Source: Paenarthrobacter nitroguajacolicus | GTDB lineage: Bacteria > Actinomycetota > Actinomycetes > Actinomycetales > Micrococcaceae | Direction of reading: 5' to 3' | DNA length: 64,000 bases | Assembly (NCBI RefSeq): GCF_007786235.1 | Contig: NZ_VNFK01000002.1 | Span: 62,001-126,000 of the forward strand | In this document: in pieces, positions 42,940-51,169 of the stretch | Position numbering within the stretch: the first letter of the stretch is position 1 | Layout: each line of letters begins with the position of its first letter | The notes under the pieces: model-generated | The model's database searches: none | Told to the model about the DNA's origin: nothing | What the model saw: only the letters and a program-made list of their open reading frames with translations | Program-made: the position numbers and the translations under genes

Positions 42940-43359
42940 CTACGTGCTTTGCTTGGCGAAGAAGGGCGCCAGGCAATCGGAGTAATGCGTCATGGTCTCC
43001 GAGAAGGTCAGGAGGCGTCGGCCGTCCAGCCCGGCTGAGTCCGTCTTTTGCAGACCTTCTGGGGACGCAATGCACAGCATGGGCTCCACGCTTCTCCCGC
43101 CCGACGTCAGGATGGCGATTCCCCATGGATCGCTCGGATCGGTGACCGAGATGCCGGCCTGATCGAAAGTGTCGCGGAGTACGTACCGTGTGACGGTCCG
43201 CCAAGATTGGAGGAAGGGTGGCTGCAACTGTTCTATGAGGTCTTCGTCGTTGGTGTCATAGGCCTGCAGCAGGCCGGCGGAAAGGCCGTCCCACTCCTTC
43301 ACGTCGCGGACCATCAGGTGCGCGGCCCGAATGCGGGCGATTGTTTCATTCAACGTCAT
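42940..43359 (-). CDS. Hypothetical protein (139 aa)
   Basis: The frame from ATG 43359 encodes a soluble protein beginning MTLNETIARIRAAHLMVRDV, with a central WRTVTRYVLRDTFDQAGISV and C-terminal SETMTHYSDCLAPFFAKQ. Codon usage supports it. I recognise no family and no motif. It is divergent from the pyridoxamine-oxidase-like gene. Confidence 0.7.
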   Translation of the reverse strand: MTLNETIARIRAAHLMVRDVKEWDGLSAGLLQAYDTNDEDLIEQLQPPFLQSWRTVTRYVLRDTFDQAGISVTDPSDPWGIAILTSGGRSVEPMLCIASPEGLQKTDSAGLDGRRLLTFSETMTHYSDCLAPFFAKQST

Positions 43360-43530
43360 GGCAGTCCCCAAACTTCCCGTCGCTTTCGCTTGCCCATGGG
43401 CAGGCCTGACCGCCGTCGGCTGTCACTACCAAAGAGAACGGACAAGGGAGCGGCATGATTCCCCGAGAAGCCGGTCTCATTCCATCCTGGCCTGAAAGCG
43501 ACATTCCTTGTCCTCCTAGTAAATCAGTAG

Positions 43531-43543
43531 GCTTACTATTAGG
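43531..43543 (+). promoter_or_regulatory. GCTTACTATT promoter-like motif (second copy)
   Basis: GCTTACTATTAGG lies 50 nt before the stress-type gene at 43593 and repeats the motif of 26706. The surrounding AGTAAATCAGTAGGCTTACT is loosely palindromic. It may be a shared -10 or activator site. Confidence 0.35.
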
Positions 43544-43592
43544 CTGGCCGTTTGGGGGAAGGCCCCCGGTACTTAGAGGAGTGAGGCGAGGA

Positions 43593-44075
43593 ATGACTGA
43601 AGAGCAGGCAATCAGCAAGGTTGTTGGCATCATTAACGACTCCAAGATCGGAATGCTGACCACCATTAACCAAGAGGGCGCCCTGGTCAGCCGACCGCTG
43701 GCCGTTCAGGAAGTGAAGGACGACGGCGATATGTGGTTCTTTACGGGGCTGGGAACTTCCCAGGTAGCCCAGGTGCGCTTGGACCCTCGAGTCAATGTTT
43801 CCTTCGGCAAGAACACTGAATGGGTCTCCGTGGCAGGTACGGCGGAGGTCGTCACAGACCGGGAAAAGATCCGCGGGATGTGGAACCAGGTTGTGGAGGC
43901 CTGGTTCCCTGACGGCCCGGATACCCCGGAGGTTTGCCTGCTGCGGGTCGATTCGGAGTCGGCCGAGTATTGGACCAGCCCCGGTGGAACGGCCGCAACC
44001 GTACTGCAATGGGTCAAGTCCAAGGTCACCCATACCCGGTTCAGCGTTGGCGAGAGTGGCACGGTGGAATTATGA
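43593..44075 (+). CDS. Pyridoxamine 5'-phosphate oxidase-like (general stress protein 26 type)
   Basis: The 160-residue split-barrel flavin-binding protein starts at ATG 43593. It shows SKIGMLTTINQEGALVSRPL and DDGDMWFFTGLGTSQVAQ, then VSFGKNTEWVSVAGTAEVV, the pattern of general stress protein 26-like FMN or F420 binders. A TraR/DksA-like gene follows after 6 nt, so both are probably one operon behind the motif at 43531. Confidence 0.88.
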   Translation: MTEEQAISKVVGIINDSKIGMLTTINQEGALVSRPLAVQEVKDDGDMWFFTGLGTSQVAQVRLDPRVNVSFGKNTEWVSVAGTAEVVTDREKIRGMWNQVVEAWFPDGPDTPEVCLLRVDSESAEYWTSPGGTAATVLQWVKSKVTHTRFSVGESGTVEL

Positions 44076-44081
44076 TCCGCC

Positions 44082-44435
44082 GTGATTGACGTGGAACGGT
44101 TTCAACGCCTCCTTGAGGAAGAGCGTGATCGCAAGCTCGAACTGCTGAAGGCGTTGCGAAGCGACATCAGTTCGGTGAACCTTGCTCGACAGGATTCCAA
44201 TGTGGACGATGAACATGATCCCGAGGGCAGCACCATTGCGTTCGAGCTGTCCCAGGCGTCGGCACTCCTCGACCAAAGCCGTGGGGGGCTGGAGCAGATC
44301 AACGCCGCTCTGCAGCGGATTGCCGCGGGGAGTTATGGCCGGTGCGAAATCTGCTCGGTAGCCATTCCGGAGGGGCGGCTCGAAGCCCGGCCATGGACGC
44401 CATTCTGCGTGGACCACGCCTCCGGGAAAAGCTAG
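44082..44435 (+). CDS. TraR/DksA-family zinc-finger protein
   Basis: The 117-residue protein from GTG 44082 has an N-terminal coiled-coil stretch (LEEERDRKLELLKALRSDIS) and a C-terminal zinc finger in GRCEICSVAIPEGRLEARPW with a later FCVDH, giving C-x2-C and C-x2-H ligands. DksA-like proteins act at the secondary channel of RNA polymerase. The acidic tip residues are present in DEHDPEG. It probably shares a transcript with the upstream gene. Confidence 0.86.
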   Translation: MIDVERFQRLLEEERDRKLELLKALRSDISSVNLARQDSNVDDEHDPEGSTIAFELSQASALLDQSRGGLEQINAALQRIAAGSYGRCEICSVAIPEGRLEARPWTPFCVDHASGKS

Positions 44436-44696
44436 CTATCCTGCCATTCCCGGCGAGACCGGCACGAACTCAATGCGCTGCTGGACCTTTTTCTTGGGGC
44501 CCCGGCTAAATCCCTTGGCGTCCAAGTGGTTCCCGGCGCGGTACGCTGCCAGCGCTTCGTCGTAGATCTCGTTGAGGCGTTTCCCAGTGAAAACTTCCTG
44601 GGTTCCGTCGGCAAAGATGACGGCTATGGAAATGCCGGCGGGAAAGTGCCTGTTCATTCGGATAAAGCCTTGGGGGTCCTGCTGCAGGGAGATCAC
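44436..44696 (-). CDS. Hypothetical protein (86 aa)
   Basis: The frame starts at GTG 44696 (or ATG 44657) and encodes a small protein with GISIAVIFADGTQEVFTGKR and a helix NEIYDEALAAYRAGNHLDAK. It is convergent and abutting with the TraR/DksA-like gene. No family recognised; codon usage is reasonable. Confidence 0.5.
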   Translation of the reverse strand: MISLQQDPQGFIRMNRHFPAGISIAVIFADGTQEVFTGKRLNEIYDEALAAYRAGNHLDAKGFSRGPKKKVQQRIEFVPVSPGMAG

Positions 44697-44801
44697 GTGC
44701 CAACCGCTTTCAGTAGTGGGTGTTCCCAGTCTTGCCTATGTGGGCCGCTAACGTGGCTTCGGGCATTTACAACAAGCAGTGGCAGGGCCACAATTGCCCC
44801 C

Positions 44802-45386
44802 ATGTCAATCCTCAAGGTGCCGTCCGAAGCCGAGGCCACCGGCATGACGGCTGAAATTTACGATGCCGATACCCGTTCCATGGGCTACGTCCCCAGCCAC
44901 ACCAAGGCCATGAGCCTGAACCCCGAGGCGTACCAGATCTGGGAGTCACTCACCCAGGCCATCAGTTCGTCCCTGGGCCTCCGGCGCTACGAGTTGGTGA
45001 CCTTGGCCGCGGCCCAGGCCATCGGATCGTCGCACTGCCGACTGGCCCACGGCAAGAAGACACTGACCATCATCGACCAGGAGCAACTGCAGGCCATCGC
45101 CCGGAACTACCGTGACGCCGGGCTGCCCCCTGAAGACGTGGCCATGATGGATTACGCCGTGAAGCTCAGCACCGATGCCGCCGGAATGAGCGACGACGAT
45201 TCGCAAAGGCTCAGGGATGCCGGCTTCAGCGACCGCGAGATTGCGGACATCACCCTGGCTGCCGCGGCCAGGAACTACTTCAGCAGGGCGCTCCTGGCCT
45301 TGAACGTGGAACTCGACGTTCCACCAGGGGTCAGCCCGGAACTCCAGGAGGCCCTTTTGTCGCCCCTGCCCACTGCAGGTGAGTGA
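44802..45386 (+). CDS. Carboxymuconolactone decarboxylase/peroxidase-related protein
   Basis: The 194-residue AhpD-like helical protein shows TKAMSLNPEAYQIWESLTQA and LRRYELVTLAAAQAIGSSHC followed by RLAHGKK, so the usual CxxC-like redox pair of AhpD is reduced to a single Cys before the His (SSHCRLAHG). This is the form of the uncharacterised peroxidase-related subgroup. Start ATG 44802 has no strong ribosome site. Single gene. Confidence 0.85.
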   Translation: MSILKVPSEAEATGMTAEIYDADTRSMGYVPSHTKAMSLNPEAYQIWESLTQAISSSLGLRRYELVTLAAAQAIGSSHCRLAHGKKTLTIIDQEQLQAIARNYRDAGLPPEDVAMMDYAVKLSTDAAGMSDDDSQRLRDAGFSDREIADITLAAAARNYFSRALLALNVELDVPPGVSPELQEALLSPLPTAGE

Positions 45387-45401
45387 GTCGTCGTCGCGCT
45401 T

Positions 45402-45941
45402 TCAGGCCCCTTGGGCCCGCACCCTGTAGTTGAGCAGCACGATCCCTGATGGGTAATGGCGGCACTCCAACAACTCCAGCTTTCTCCGCTGGCCGAGGCG
45501 GCCGAAGAACGGAACTCCGCCGCCCAGGATCACGGGGATCACAGAAACGCCCAGTTCATCGATCAGGCCATGCTCGACGAACTGCGTGACCAGTTCACCG
45601 CCGCCGAAGAGACAGATGTCTTTGTCCTCCGGTATTGACTTCCTGATCCGGGAGACAAGATCCCCAAGATCGCCGGAAAAGAGTTCGGTGTTGCCTGTGG
45701 CCACCAGCGTTGGATCGTGGGTCACCACGTAGGTGGGGATCCGTGATCCACCGCCGCCCATCCGTGACACGTCGCGGTAGGTATTGGCGCCCATCACATA
45801 GGCCCCGGTCCTGCGCTCGGTCGCTTCAAAACCGTAGTCTTCGTCCTTGGCCATGGCGTCGTTCAGCCACGCCAGATCGCCGTTTTCCGACGCGATGAAG
45901 CCGTCGAGGCTTGCGGCCATTCCACCGAATACGGTGCTCAA
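45402..45941 (-). CDS. Dihydrofolate reductase-family (RibD C-terminal-like) protein
   Basis: The 179-residue protein has GGMAASLDGFIASENGDLAW at the N-terminus, RRTGAYVMGANTYRDVSRMG and C-terminal LIDELGVSVIPVILGGGVPF, FGRLGQRRKLELLE: the classic small RibD-like reductase. Its start overlaps the stop of the upstream MFS transporter (ATGA at 45938), so the two are co-translated. Third paralog in the window. Confidence 0.9.
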   Translation of the reverse strand: MSTVFGGMAASLDGFIASENGDLAWLNDAMAKDEDYGFEATERRTGAYVMGANTYRDVSRMGGGGSRIPTYVVTHDPTLVATGNTELFSGDLGDLVSRIRKSIPEDKDICLFGGGELVTQFVEHGLIDELGVSVIPVILGGGVPFFGRLGQRRKLELLECRHYPSGIVLLNYRVRAQGA

Positions 45942-47209
45942 GGTCGGGTTTCCTGGTCTGTTTCGGTTTCGGACGTAGTGGCACGGTCCGCTGGCGCACC
46001 CTGCTTCCTGCTCGCCAGCAGGAAGGGCACAGCGACGAGCTCAATGACGCCCGCCATCGCCAACGACGCCGGGTAGCCGTAAAGGTCAGCTCCCCGCCCC
46101 AGGGCCGGTTGGATCACCACGCCACCACTTGAACCCATGAGCGAATCAAAGCTCAGGACGGTGGCGCGCTGCTTGGACGGGATCATGTCGTTCACATAAG
46201 CCTGCCGCACGGGGGTCGCCGCGGACCCCACCACGGCCCATAGTGCCAGCAGCACCAATGCCAACCAGAAGATCCGCGTGGATCCGAGGGTCAGCAGGAT
46301 CACGCCGCCCACCACGCCGCCGAGGATCAGGACGGAAGTTCGTTTGTGGAACAGTCGCCGGGCGTGCGGGGCGAGCCAACCTCCCAGGATCTGCGAGCCT
46401 GCAACGATAGCCGCAGCCAGGCCAGCGATGGAGTACGCTTTTTGGTCGCCGTACAGATCCAACAGGAACGGCTGCAGTGCGTAGAAAACGTAGATCCCGA
46501 CGCCGGCGCTGAAGGGGGCGGCGAGCATCACGTAGCGGACGGGCGGGTTTTTCAAACCGTTCTCGATCGATGCGGACAGCACCGCGCGGGTAGCGCGGAG
46601 AGGGTGCGTCGAGCGCTCAGGCGAGAAACCGACGTCGTGCATGAGGCCAAAGGCGACCGCAAACATGGCGAGCAATACCAGCACGCGCAGGAGGAACGGC
46701 ACCCCAAGGTTGGTGGCTTGGGCAATCACACCGCCGGCCACCGAGCCCAACAACATGGCCACACCCTGCACCATCTGACCGCGCCCAAGGACAGACTCCA
46801 GACCGCCCTCGTAGCCCGAGAAGCGCAACGCATCTACGAGCCACGCTTCAACGGCGCCGGAGAAGAACGTAAAGCCCAGGCCCAACAGGACTGAGACCAC
46901 CGCCCACATCCAGAACGGCGCGGAGATCTGCCAGAGCACGTAGTACAGGTACGTGGAGGCGGCCAGCGTCACGGTGCCGAGCAGGAACGACACACGCCGT
47001 CCCCAACCATCCGCAATCACCCCGGTGGGCACCTCGAACAGAACCATGCCGGCTGTGAAGAACGCGTTGGCCGCGAACGCCTCCAGGTTGCTCAGGCCAG
47101 CGTCCAGCAGGAAAAGCGTGTTGATGCCCCAAATGAAGGACGCCGCCACTGTATTGCCCAGCGTCAGCGTGAGGTAGACGCGTTGGATTTTCCGGGCGGC
47201 GTCGTTCAT
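45938..47209 (-). CDS. MFS transporter
   Basis: The 423-residue protein starts at ATG 47209 and has twelve hydrophobic segments. The MFS loop 2-3 motif appears as FEVPTGVIADGWGRRVSF (about 62-79). The second half begins near residue 210 after a charged central loop. The FEVPTG form is common in uncharacterised drug or metabolite efflux members. Its 3' end overlaps the RibD-like gene, suggesting linked roles. Confidence 0.9.
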   Translation of the reverse strand: MNDAARKIQRVYLTLTLGNTVAASFIWGINTLFLLDAGLSNLEAFAANAFFTAGMVLFEVPTGVIADGWGRRVSFLLGTVTLAASTYLYYVLWQISAPFWMWAVVSVLLGLGFTFFSGAVEAWLVDALRFSGYEGGLESVLGRGQMVQGVAMLLGSVAGGVIAQATNLGVPFLLRVLVLLAMFAVAFGLMHDVGFSPERSTHPLRATRAVLSASIENGLKNPPVRYVMLAAPFSAGVGIYVFYALQPFLLDLYGDQKAYSIAGLAAAIVAGSQILGGWLAPHARRLFHKRTSVLILGGVVGGVILLTLGSTRIFWLALVLLALWAVVGSAATPVRQAYVNDMIPSKQRATVLSFDSLMGSSGGVVIQPALGRGADLYGYPASLAMAGVIELVAVPFLLASRKQGAPADRATTSETETDQETRP

Positions 47210-47305
47210 GGTGTCGCCGCCCCCGTTGGATCGAGGAGGGACCACCAGCTCATTCTCGTCCCGTTTACCGTCCTCCGCCAGACTCCCGCGATGGTGCTGG
47301 CCTGC

Positions 47306-48472
47306 CTAGGAAGCCCGGGGGGTGCAGGCTTTCGGCTCGTCGGCACCCACGAACCACGTGGGCAAGTCCGCGATGTAGGCGTCACGGACCGAGGTGTCCT
47401 GTGCGACAGTCCAGTCGACGTCGGCTTTGACCTCCACCTCCAGCTTGTCCCACTCGAACCAGTTGATCATCTTCAATTCGGGGAAGTCCCGGGGGATTGC
47501 GGGATCGAACAGCTGCCTCCACCAGGCTTGTTTGATGGATAGGGGATCCGCGCCGTCGCGCGAGCGAATGCTGAGGGCAGCGGTTTCAGGGATGGCGACC
47601 GGCTTGCTCCGCGCTTCGCCGTATTCCGTGTAAAAGTCAGGAACACCGAGGTCGTTTCCGCCGGCGCCGTTATACGTTCCCGTGAGTTGCTGCAGGAACT
47701 TGCCCTCCTCAGGCAGCACATTGGCACCCCACGGATAGGTGTTGCCCCAGTGGTAGAGGGACATGCCTACCCAGTCCACGGCATCGTCGCCGGGATAGTA
47801 GGGCTGGTAGGGGTCGTCCGCCGCACTGACTTTTCCGTCGCCGTCGGTATCCAGCGCCACAGCGTCCGCGGTACCCGCCGCAGCTTGGTACTGGCCGCCA
47901 CTGAAGGGGTACCCACCGCCGTAGTTGGGTGCCCACATCATGTCGCTACCAGGAGCGAATTGGTGCACGGCGTCCGCCACGACCTTGAATGCCGCTACAT
48001 AGTCGGCAGGTTTCTGTCCCCATTGGTACCAGGAACCATTCATCTCGTGGGCAAACCTCACGATCACCGGAACACCGGCTTTGTTGTAACCGTCAAGCCG
48101 CATTGCAAGTTCCCCAGCCCGCTCCTTGGTGACTTCCCCAAGTCCCTCGTGGGGTTCCAGCGTCAGGAGCAGGGTGCCGCCATTGCCCCTGACCTGTTCG
48201 ACGGCGGCCTCGACGTTGCGGTTGTCTGTGTCCGACATCGGGAACGGCGAAAAGCTGACGACGACGGCGGGTCGCCTCCCGAGGTTGGCCGCGTACTCGG
48301 CCAGCGTCTCGTGTTCCCAGTCCAGGTTCACCCCTGACAGGATTCCGGTCTCTGGTGCGAGGTTGGTCTCCACCACGCATTCAGGAGCCGCTGCAGGCTG
48401 CGGCGCGCCACATCCTGTCAAGGCCAAGCCAACAGAAACGATGACTGCGCCCCCAGCGCTTCGCCTGAACAT
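47306..48472 (-). CDS. GH26-like glycoside hydrolase, lipoprotein, with EF-hand-like loop
   Basis: The 388-residue protein has a lipoprotein signal ending LALTGCG (Cys near 21). Its barrel carries GH26 catalytic features: acid/base Glu in RFAHEMNGSWYQWG and nucleophile Glu in DFYTEYGEA; MMWAPNYGGGYPF is also typical. GH26 members cleave beta-mannans or beta-1,3-1,4 linked glucans. An insertion DTDGDGKVSAADD after residue 200 resembles an EF-hand/dockerin calcium loop. The product would sit on the outer face of the membrane. No sugar transporter is next to it. Confidence 0.88.
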   Translation of the reverse strand: MFRRSAGGAVIVSVGLALTGCGAPQPAAAPECVVETNLAPETGILSGVNLDWEHETLAEYAANLGRRPAVVVSFSPFPMSDTDNRNVEAAVEQVRGNGGTLLLTLEPHEGLGEVTKERAGELAMRLDGYNKAGVPVIVRFAHEMNGSWYQWGQKPADYVAAFKVVADAVHQFAPGSDMMWAPNYGGGYPFSGGQYQAAAGTADAVALDTDGDGKVSAADDPYQPYYPGDDAVDWVGMSLYHWGNTYPWGANVLPEEGKFLQQLTGTYNGAGGNDLGVPDFYTEYGEARSKPVAIPETAALSIRSRDGADPLSIKQAWWRQLFDPAIPRDFPELKMINWFEWDKLEVEVKADVDWTVAQDTSVRDAYIADLPTWFVGADEPKACTPRAS

Positions 48473-48516
48473 GCCACCAATCTAACCATTTTGACGTGTT
48501 GTTCAGCAGCAGGAAC

Positions 48517-48551
48517 GGCCCGGATGCCCGCACGTGGTGGGCGTCCGGGCC
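48517..48551 (-). terminator. Hairpin ending the DUF3100/amidohydrolase operon
   Basis: GGCCCGGATGCCC (48517-48529) pairs with GGGCGTCCGGGCC (48539-48551) at 12 of 13 positions around a 9-nt loop, 17 nt after the stop of the gene at 48568. Confidence 0.75.
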
Positions 48552-48567
48552 GCAGCCAGGTGGTTTG

Positions 48568-49938
48568 TCAGTGCCAGAGGCCCAGGGCGAACTCCGCAAT
48601 GACTGTGGAAAGCAGGAAGGACGCGGTAATGGCCACGAGACCTACGGGAATGATCTTCCAACCGATATTCCGCAGCAACGGAATGTCCTTGCCAAGGGAA
48701 AGGCCGGCCAAAGTCAGCATCACCGTGGCGATGGACAGGAAGTCCACAGTCTTGACGGCCTCGTTCAAAACGTCGGCTCCGAAGAACCACGGGCTGGAAA
48801 TGTACGCGCCGATGGTGGTGATGAAGACGATGGCAGAGATCTTCCTGGTGATCTTTGCCAGGAACAGGCTGACGAGGACCAGGGCCAGCATGATGCCGTA
48901 GCCGGCAAGGATGGACCAGCTCAGGCCCTTCGCGGCCACCGCAGCGGTTCCAACACCCAATACGGTCAAGACTGACAAGGAAAGCCACAGGGGCAACTTC
49001 ATCGCCGCAGAGGACTTTGCCACCTCTTCCCGGAAGCGGCGGTTCTCCTCGGCCTGGACCTCGTCCTGTTCCAACTCAGCCGCGGTGCGGGCCTGGGGAG
49101 CTGTGCCGGCAGCAACCTTCTGAGATTCCTTGTTGCGGGTGAGCACCTTGTAGAACCGGTCTGCCACGGGCAAGGCGATGTAGATGCCCACATAGACGCC
49201 CAGGATGGTGGTGATGAGGTTGGAGACGGCGGCCATGCCCAGGATGGCTTCCTGGTCTGCCGGGTAGGCGGCAATGATGCTCGCCGCTGAGGCAGCCATC
49301 ATGGAGCCCGAACCAACGCCCGCCCCCATGGCCAAAGCCAGGGGATCAAAGATCTTCCAGTTGGCAACCAGCGACGTCAGCAGTGTGATGAAGATGGCGC
49401 CGAACAGGGTGCCGAAAACGTACATTGCCAGGACGCCGCGGTACTGATCGGAGTCCGGACCATACTTCTCCGAGACCATGGCGAACGACGGTTCACGGTC
49501 CAGGGAGAACGTGGCGCCCACGGTGGCTTTGCCCATCCGCAGCAGGACAGCCAATGGCAGTGCCAACACGATGGTTCCCAACAAGTGGCCCACCTCTTGC
49601 AGTAGCAGCGCGGGGCCGGCCTTGATGAGGCTCGGCAGGCTGGGCCCAATGTTGAAGGCAAGCCTGGCCACCAGGAGCAGGACGGCGACACCAACAAGGG
49701 CCGCTGCCACGCGCTGGAGATCCAGGCCGAGCGGCTTGAACTTTTGGATGGAGACCAATAGGCCAAGAATCAAGCCCCAGACCATGGGGAAGATGATGAT
49801 CGCTCCAATGCCGAGATCAATCTTGGCCTGGCCGATGAACTGGACCGCAAGGGCGATGACAAACGCCAGGGCGGCAATCGGAAGAGTCAGCCGCGTTCCG
49901 GCCTTGTCTGTCCGCGCGGTTTCGGTGCTGGTGCTCAT
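48568..49938 (-). CDS. DUF3100 membrane protein (candidate transporter)
   Basis: The 456-residue protein has ten or more hydrophobic segments, such as IALAVQFIGQ, LVGVAVLLLVARLAFNIG and LFGAIFITLLTSLV, and a charged cytoplasmic loop around residues 275-310 (ELEQDEVQAEENRRFREEV). The glycine-rich stretch AMGAGVGSGSMMAASAASII is the most striking motif and may line a transport path. It belongs to the DUF3100 family, which has no proven function. Its start overlaps the M20 amidohydrolase stop (ATGA), so it probably carries that enzyme's substrate or product. Confidence 0.85.
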   Translation of the reverse strand: MSTSTETARTDKAGTRLTLPIAALAFVIALAVQFIGQAKIDLGIGAIIIFPMVWGLILGLLVSIQKFKPLGLDLQRVAAALVGVAVLLLVARLAFNIGPSLPSLIKAGPALLLQEVGHLLGTIVLALPLAVLLRMGKATVGATFSLDREPSFAMVSEKYGPDSDQYRGVLAMYVFGTLFGAIFITLLTSLVANWKIFDPLALAMGAGVGSGSMMAASAASIIAAYPADQEAILGMAAVSNLITTILGVYVGIYIALPVADRFYKVLTRNKESQKVAAGTAPQARTAAELEQDEVQAEENRRFREEVAKSSAAMKLPLWLSLSVLTVLGVGTAAVAAKGLSWSILAGYGIMLALVLVSLFLAKITRKISAIVFITTIGAYISSPWFFGADVLNEAVKTVDFLSIATVMLTLAGLSLGKDIPLLRNIGWKIIPVGLVAITASFLLSTVIAEFALGLWH

Positions 49939-51158
49939 GATGTTGCCTTCTGGATAAGGGCTTCACGGCGGTAGGCCGCCTTGACGAAGCGTTCTCTCTG
50001 CTGGGGATTTGTTGCGGCACCCGCCACAGTCCAAGCCAGCGCAGTAGCTGCCTCGAACATCACGGCGTATGCCTCGGGAGTGTTCGCAAGAGCTGCAAAG
50101 CCGTGCGAATGGATGGGGACGTTGGCGCCGGGAATGCTCAACCACGGATGCAGGGAAGGAATGACTTGGGAGATGTTGCCCATGTCCGTGGAGCCCCCTC
50201 CCATTCCCGCCGCCGGGGATGTGTCTTTGCCGAAAGCATCCATGGCTTCGGTCCAGTGGGCGGCGAGTTCCCCGTCTTGGACCAGCGGCTCGTAGAGCGG
50301 TTCCGCGGCAGCGATCTGGAGCGTTGTGCCCGTGGCGAGAGCCGCGCCTTCAAAGCAGTGCTTGACCCGTTCGAGCAGTGCCTCGTACTCCGGGAGGGTG
50401 AAGGCACGGCATTCGAAGGGAACCACGGCATGATCCGGAATAATGTTGGTGACGTGGCCCGCCTCCGCCACGTAGCAGGCAACACGGTGGTCGCCGGGAA
50501 TCTGCTGGCGGAGCAAGCCAATGGCAACTTGGCTGAGCACGGCCGCGTCCCCGGCGTTGACGCCCATATGTGGGGCGGAGGCCGCGTGGGCGGCCTTGCC
50601 GGTAAAGACGGCCTCGTAGCGGCCCACAGCCTGGGCCGTGGTGCCCGCAGGGTTGTACGTCACGCCGTCCTGGACCGGGTGGACCATCAATGCCAGGCCT
50701 ACGCCGTCGAAGGCACCCCGCTCCAGCATCAGCACTTTACCGCCTCCATGCTCCTCGGCTGGCGTGCCGATCGCCTTCAACGTGATGCCAAGGTCATCCA
50801 CATGGGGAAGGAGCGCCAGCGCAGCAGCCACCGAGGCTCCAGCGATGAGGTTATGTCCGCAGGCGTGCCCCACCGACGGCAAGGCATCGTATTCCACGCA
50901 CAGGGCAACCGTGAGATCTCCGGTTCCCGCGGTAGCGGTGAAGGCTGTCGGAAGGTCGGCCGTTCCCTGGGTGACGTCAAAGCCACCTTCGGCGAGCAGG
51001 GACGTAATCGATTCTGCGGCCCGGACTTCCTGGAAGGAGATCTCTGGGTTGGCGTGCAGGTTCTCCGACAGGGACTGAACCCGGGGTTTCCATGACGTGA
51101 CGCCTTCCGCCAAGGCTTGACGCAGCACAAGTGAGGAGGATGTATTGGTGAATTCCAT
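49935..51158 (-). CDS. M20-family amidohydrolase
   Basis: The 407-residue zinc peptidase-like enzyme begins at ATG 51158. Metal-site motifs of the IAA-amino acid hydrolase/AbgB-like M20D group are seen: CVEYDALPSVGHACGHNLIA, then GTPAEEHGGGKVLM, and MGGGSTDMGNISQ near the C-terminal metal site, with a dimerisation domain in between. It hydrolyses an N-acyl or amide bond. It overlaps the DUF3100 gene (ATGA) and follows the aldehyde dehydrogenase by 11 nt. Confidence 0.92.
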   Translation of the reverse strand: MEFTNTSSSLVLRQALAEGVTSWKPRVQSLSENLHANPEISFQEVRAAESITSLLAEGGFDVTQGTADLPTAFTATAGTGDLTVALCVEYDALPSVGHACGHNLIAGASVAAALALLPHVDDLGITLKAIGTPAEEHGGGKVLMLERGAFDGVGLALMVHPVQDGVTYNPAGTTAQAVGRYEAVFTGKAAHAASAPHMGVNAGDAAVLSQVAIGLLRQQIPGDHRVACYVAEAGHVTNIIPDHAVVPFECRAFTLPEYEALLERVKHCFEGAALATGTTLQIAAAEPLYEPLVQDGELAAHWTEAMDAFGKDTSPAAGMGGGSTDMGNISQVIPSLHPWLSIPGANVPIHSHGFAALANTPEAYAVMFEAATALAWTVAGAATNPQQRERFVKAAYRREALIQKATS

Positions 51159-51169
51159 GATTCTTCCTG

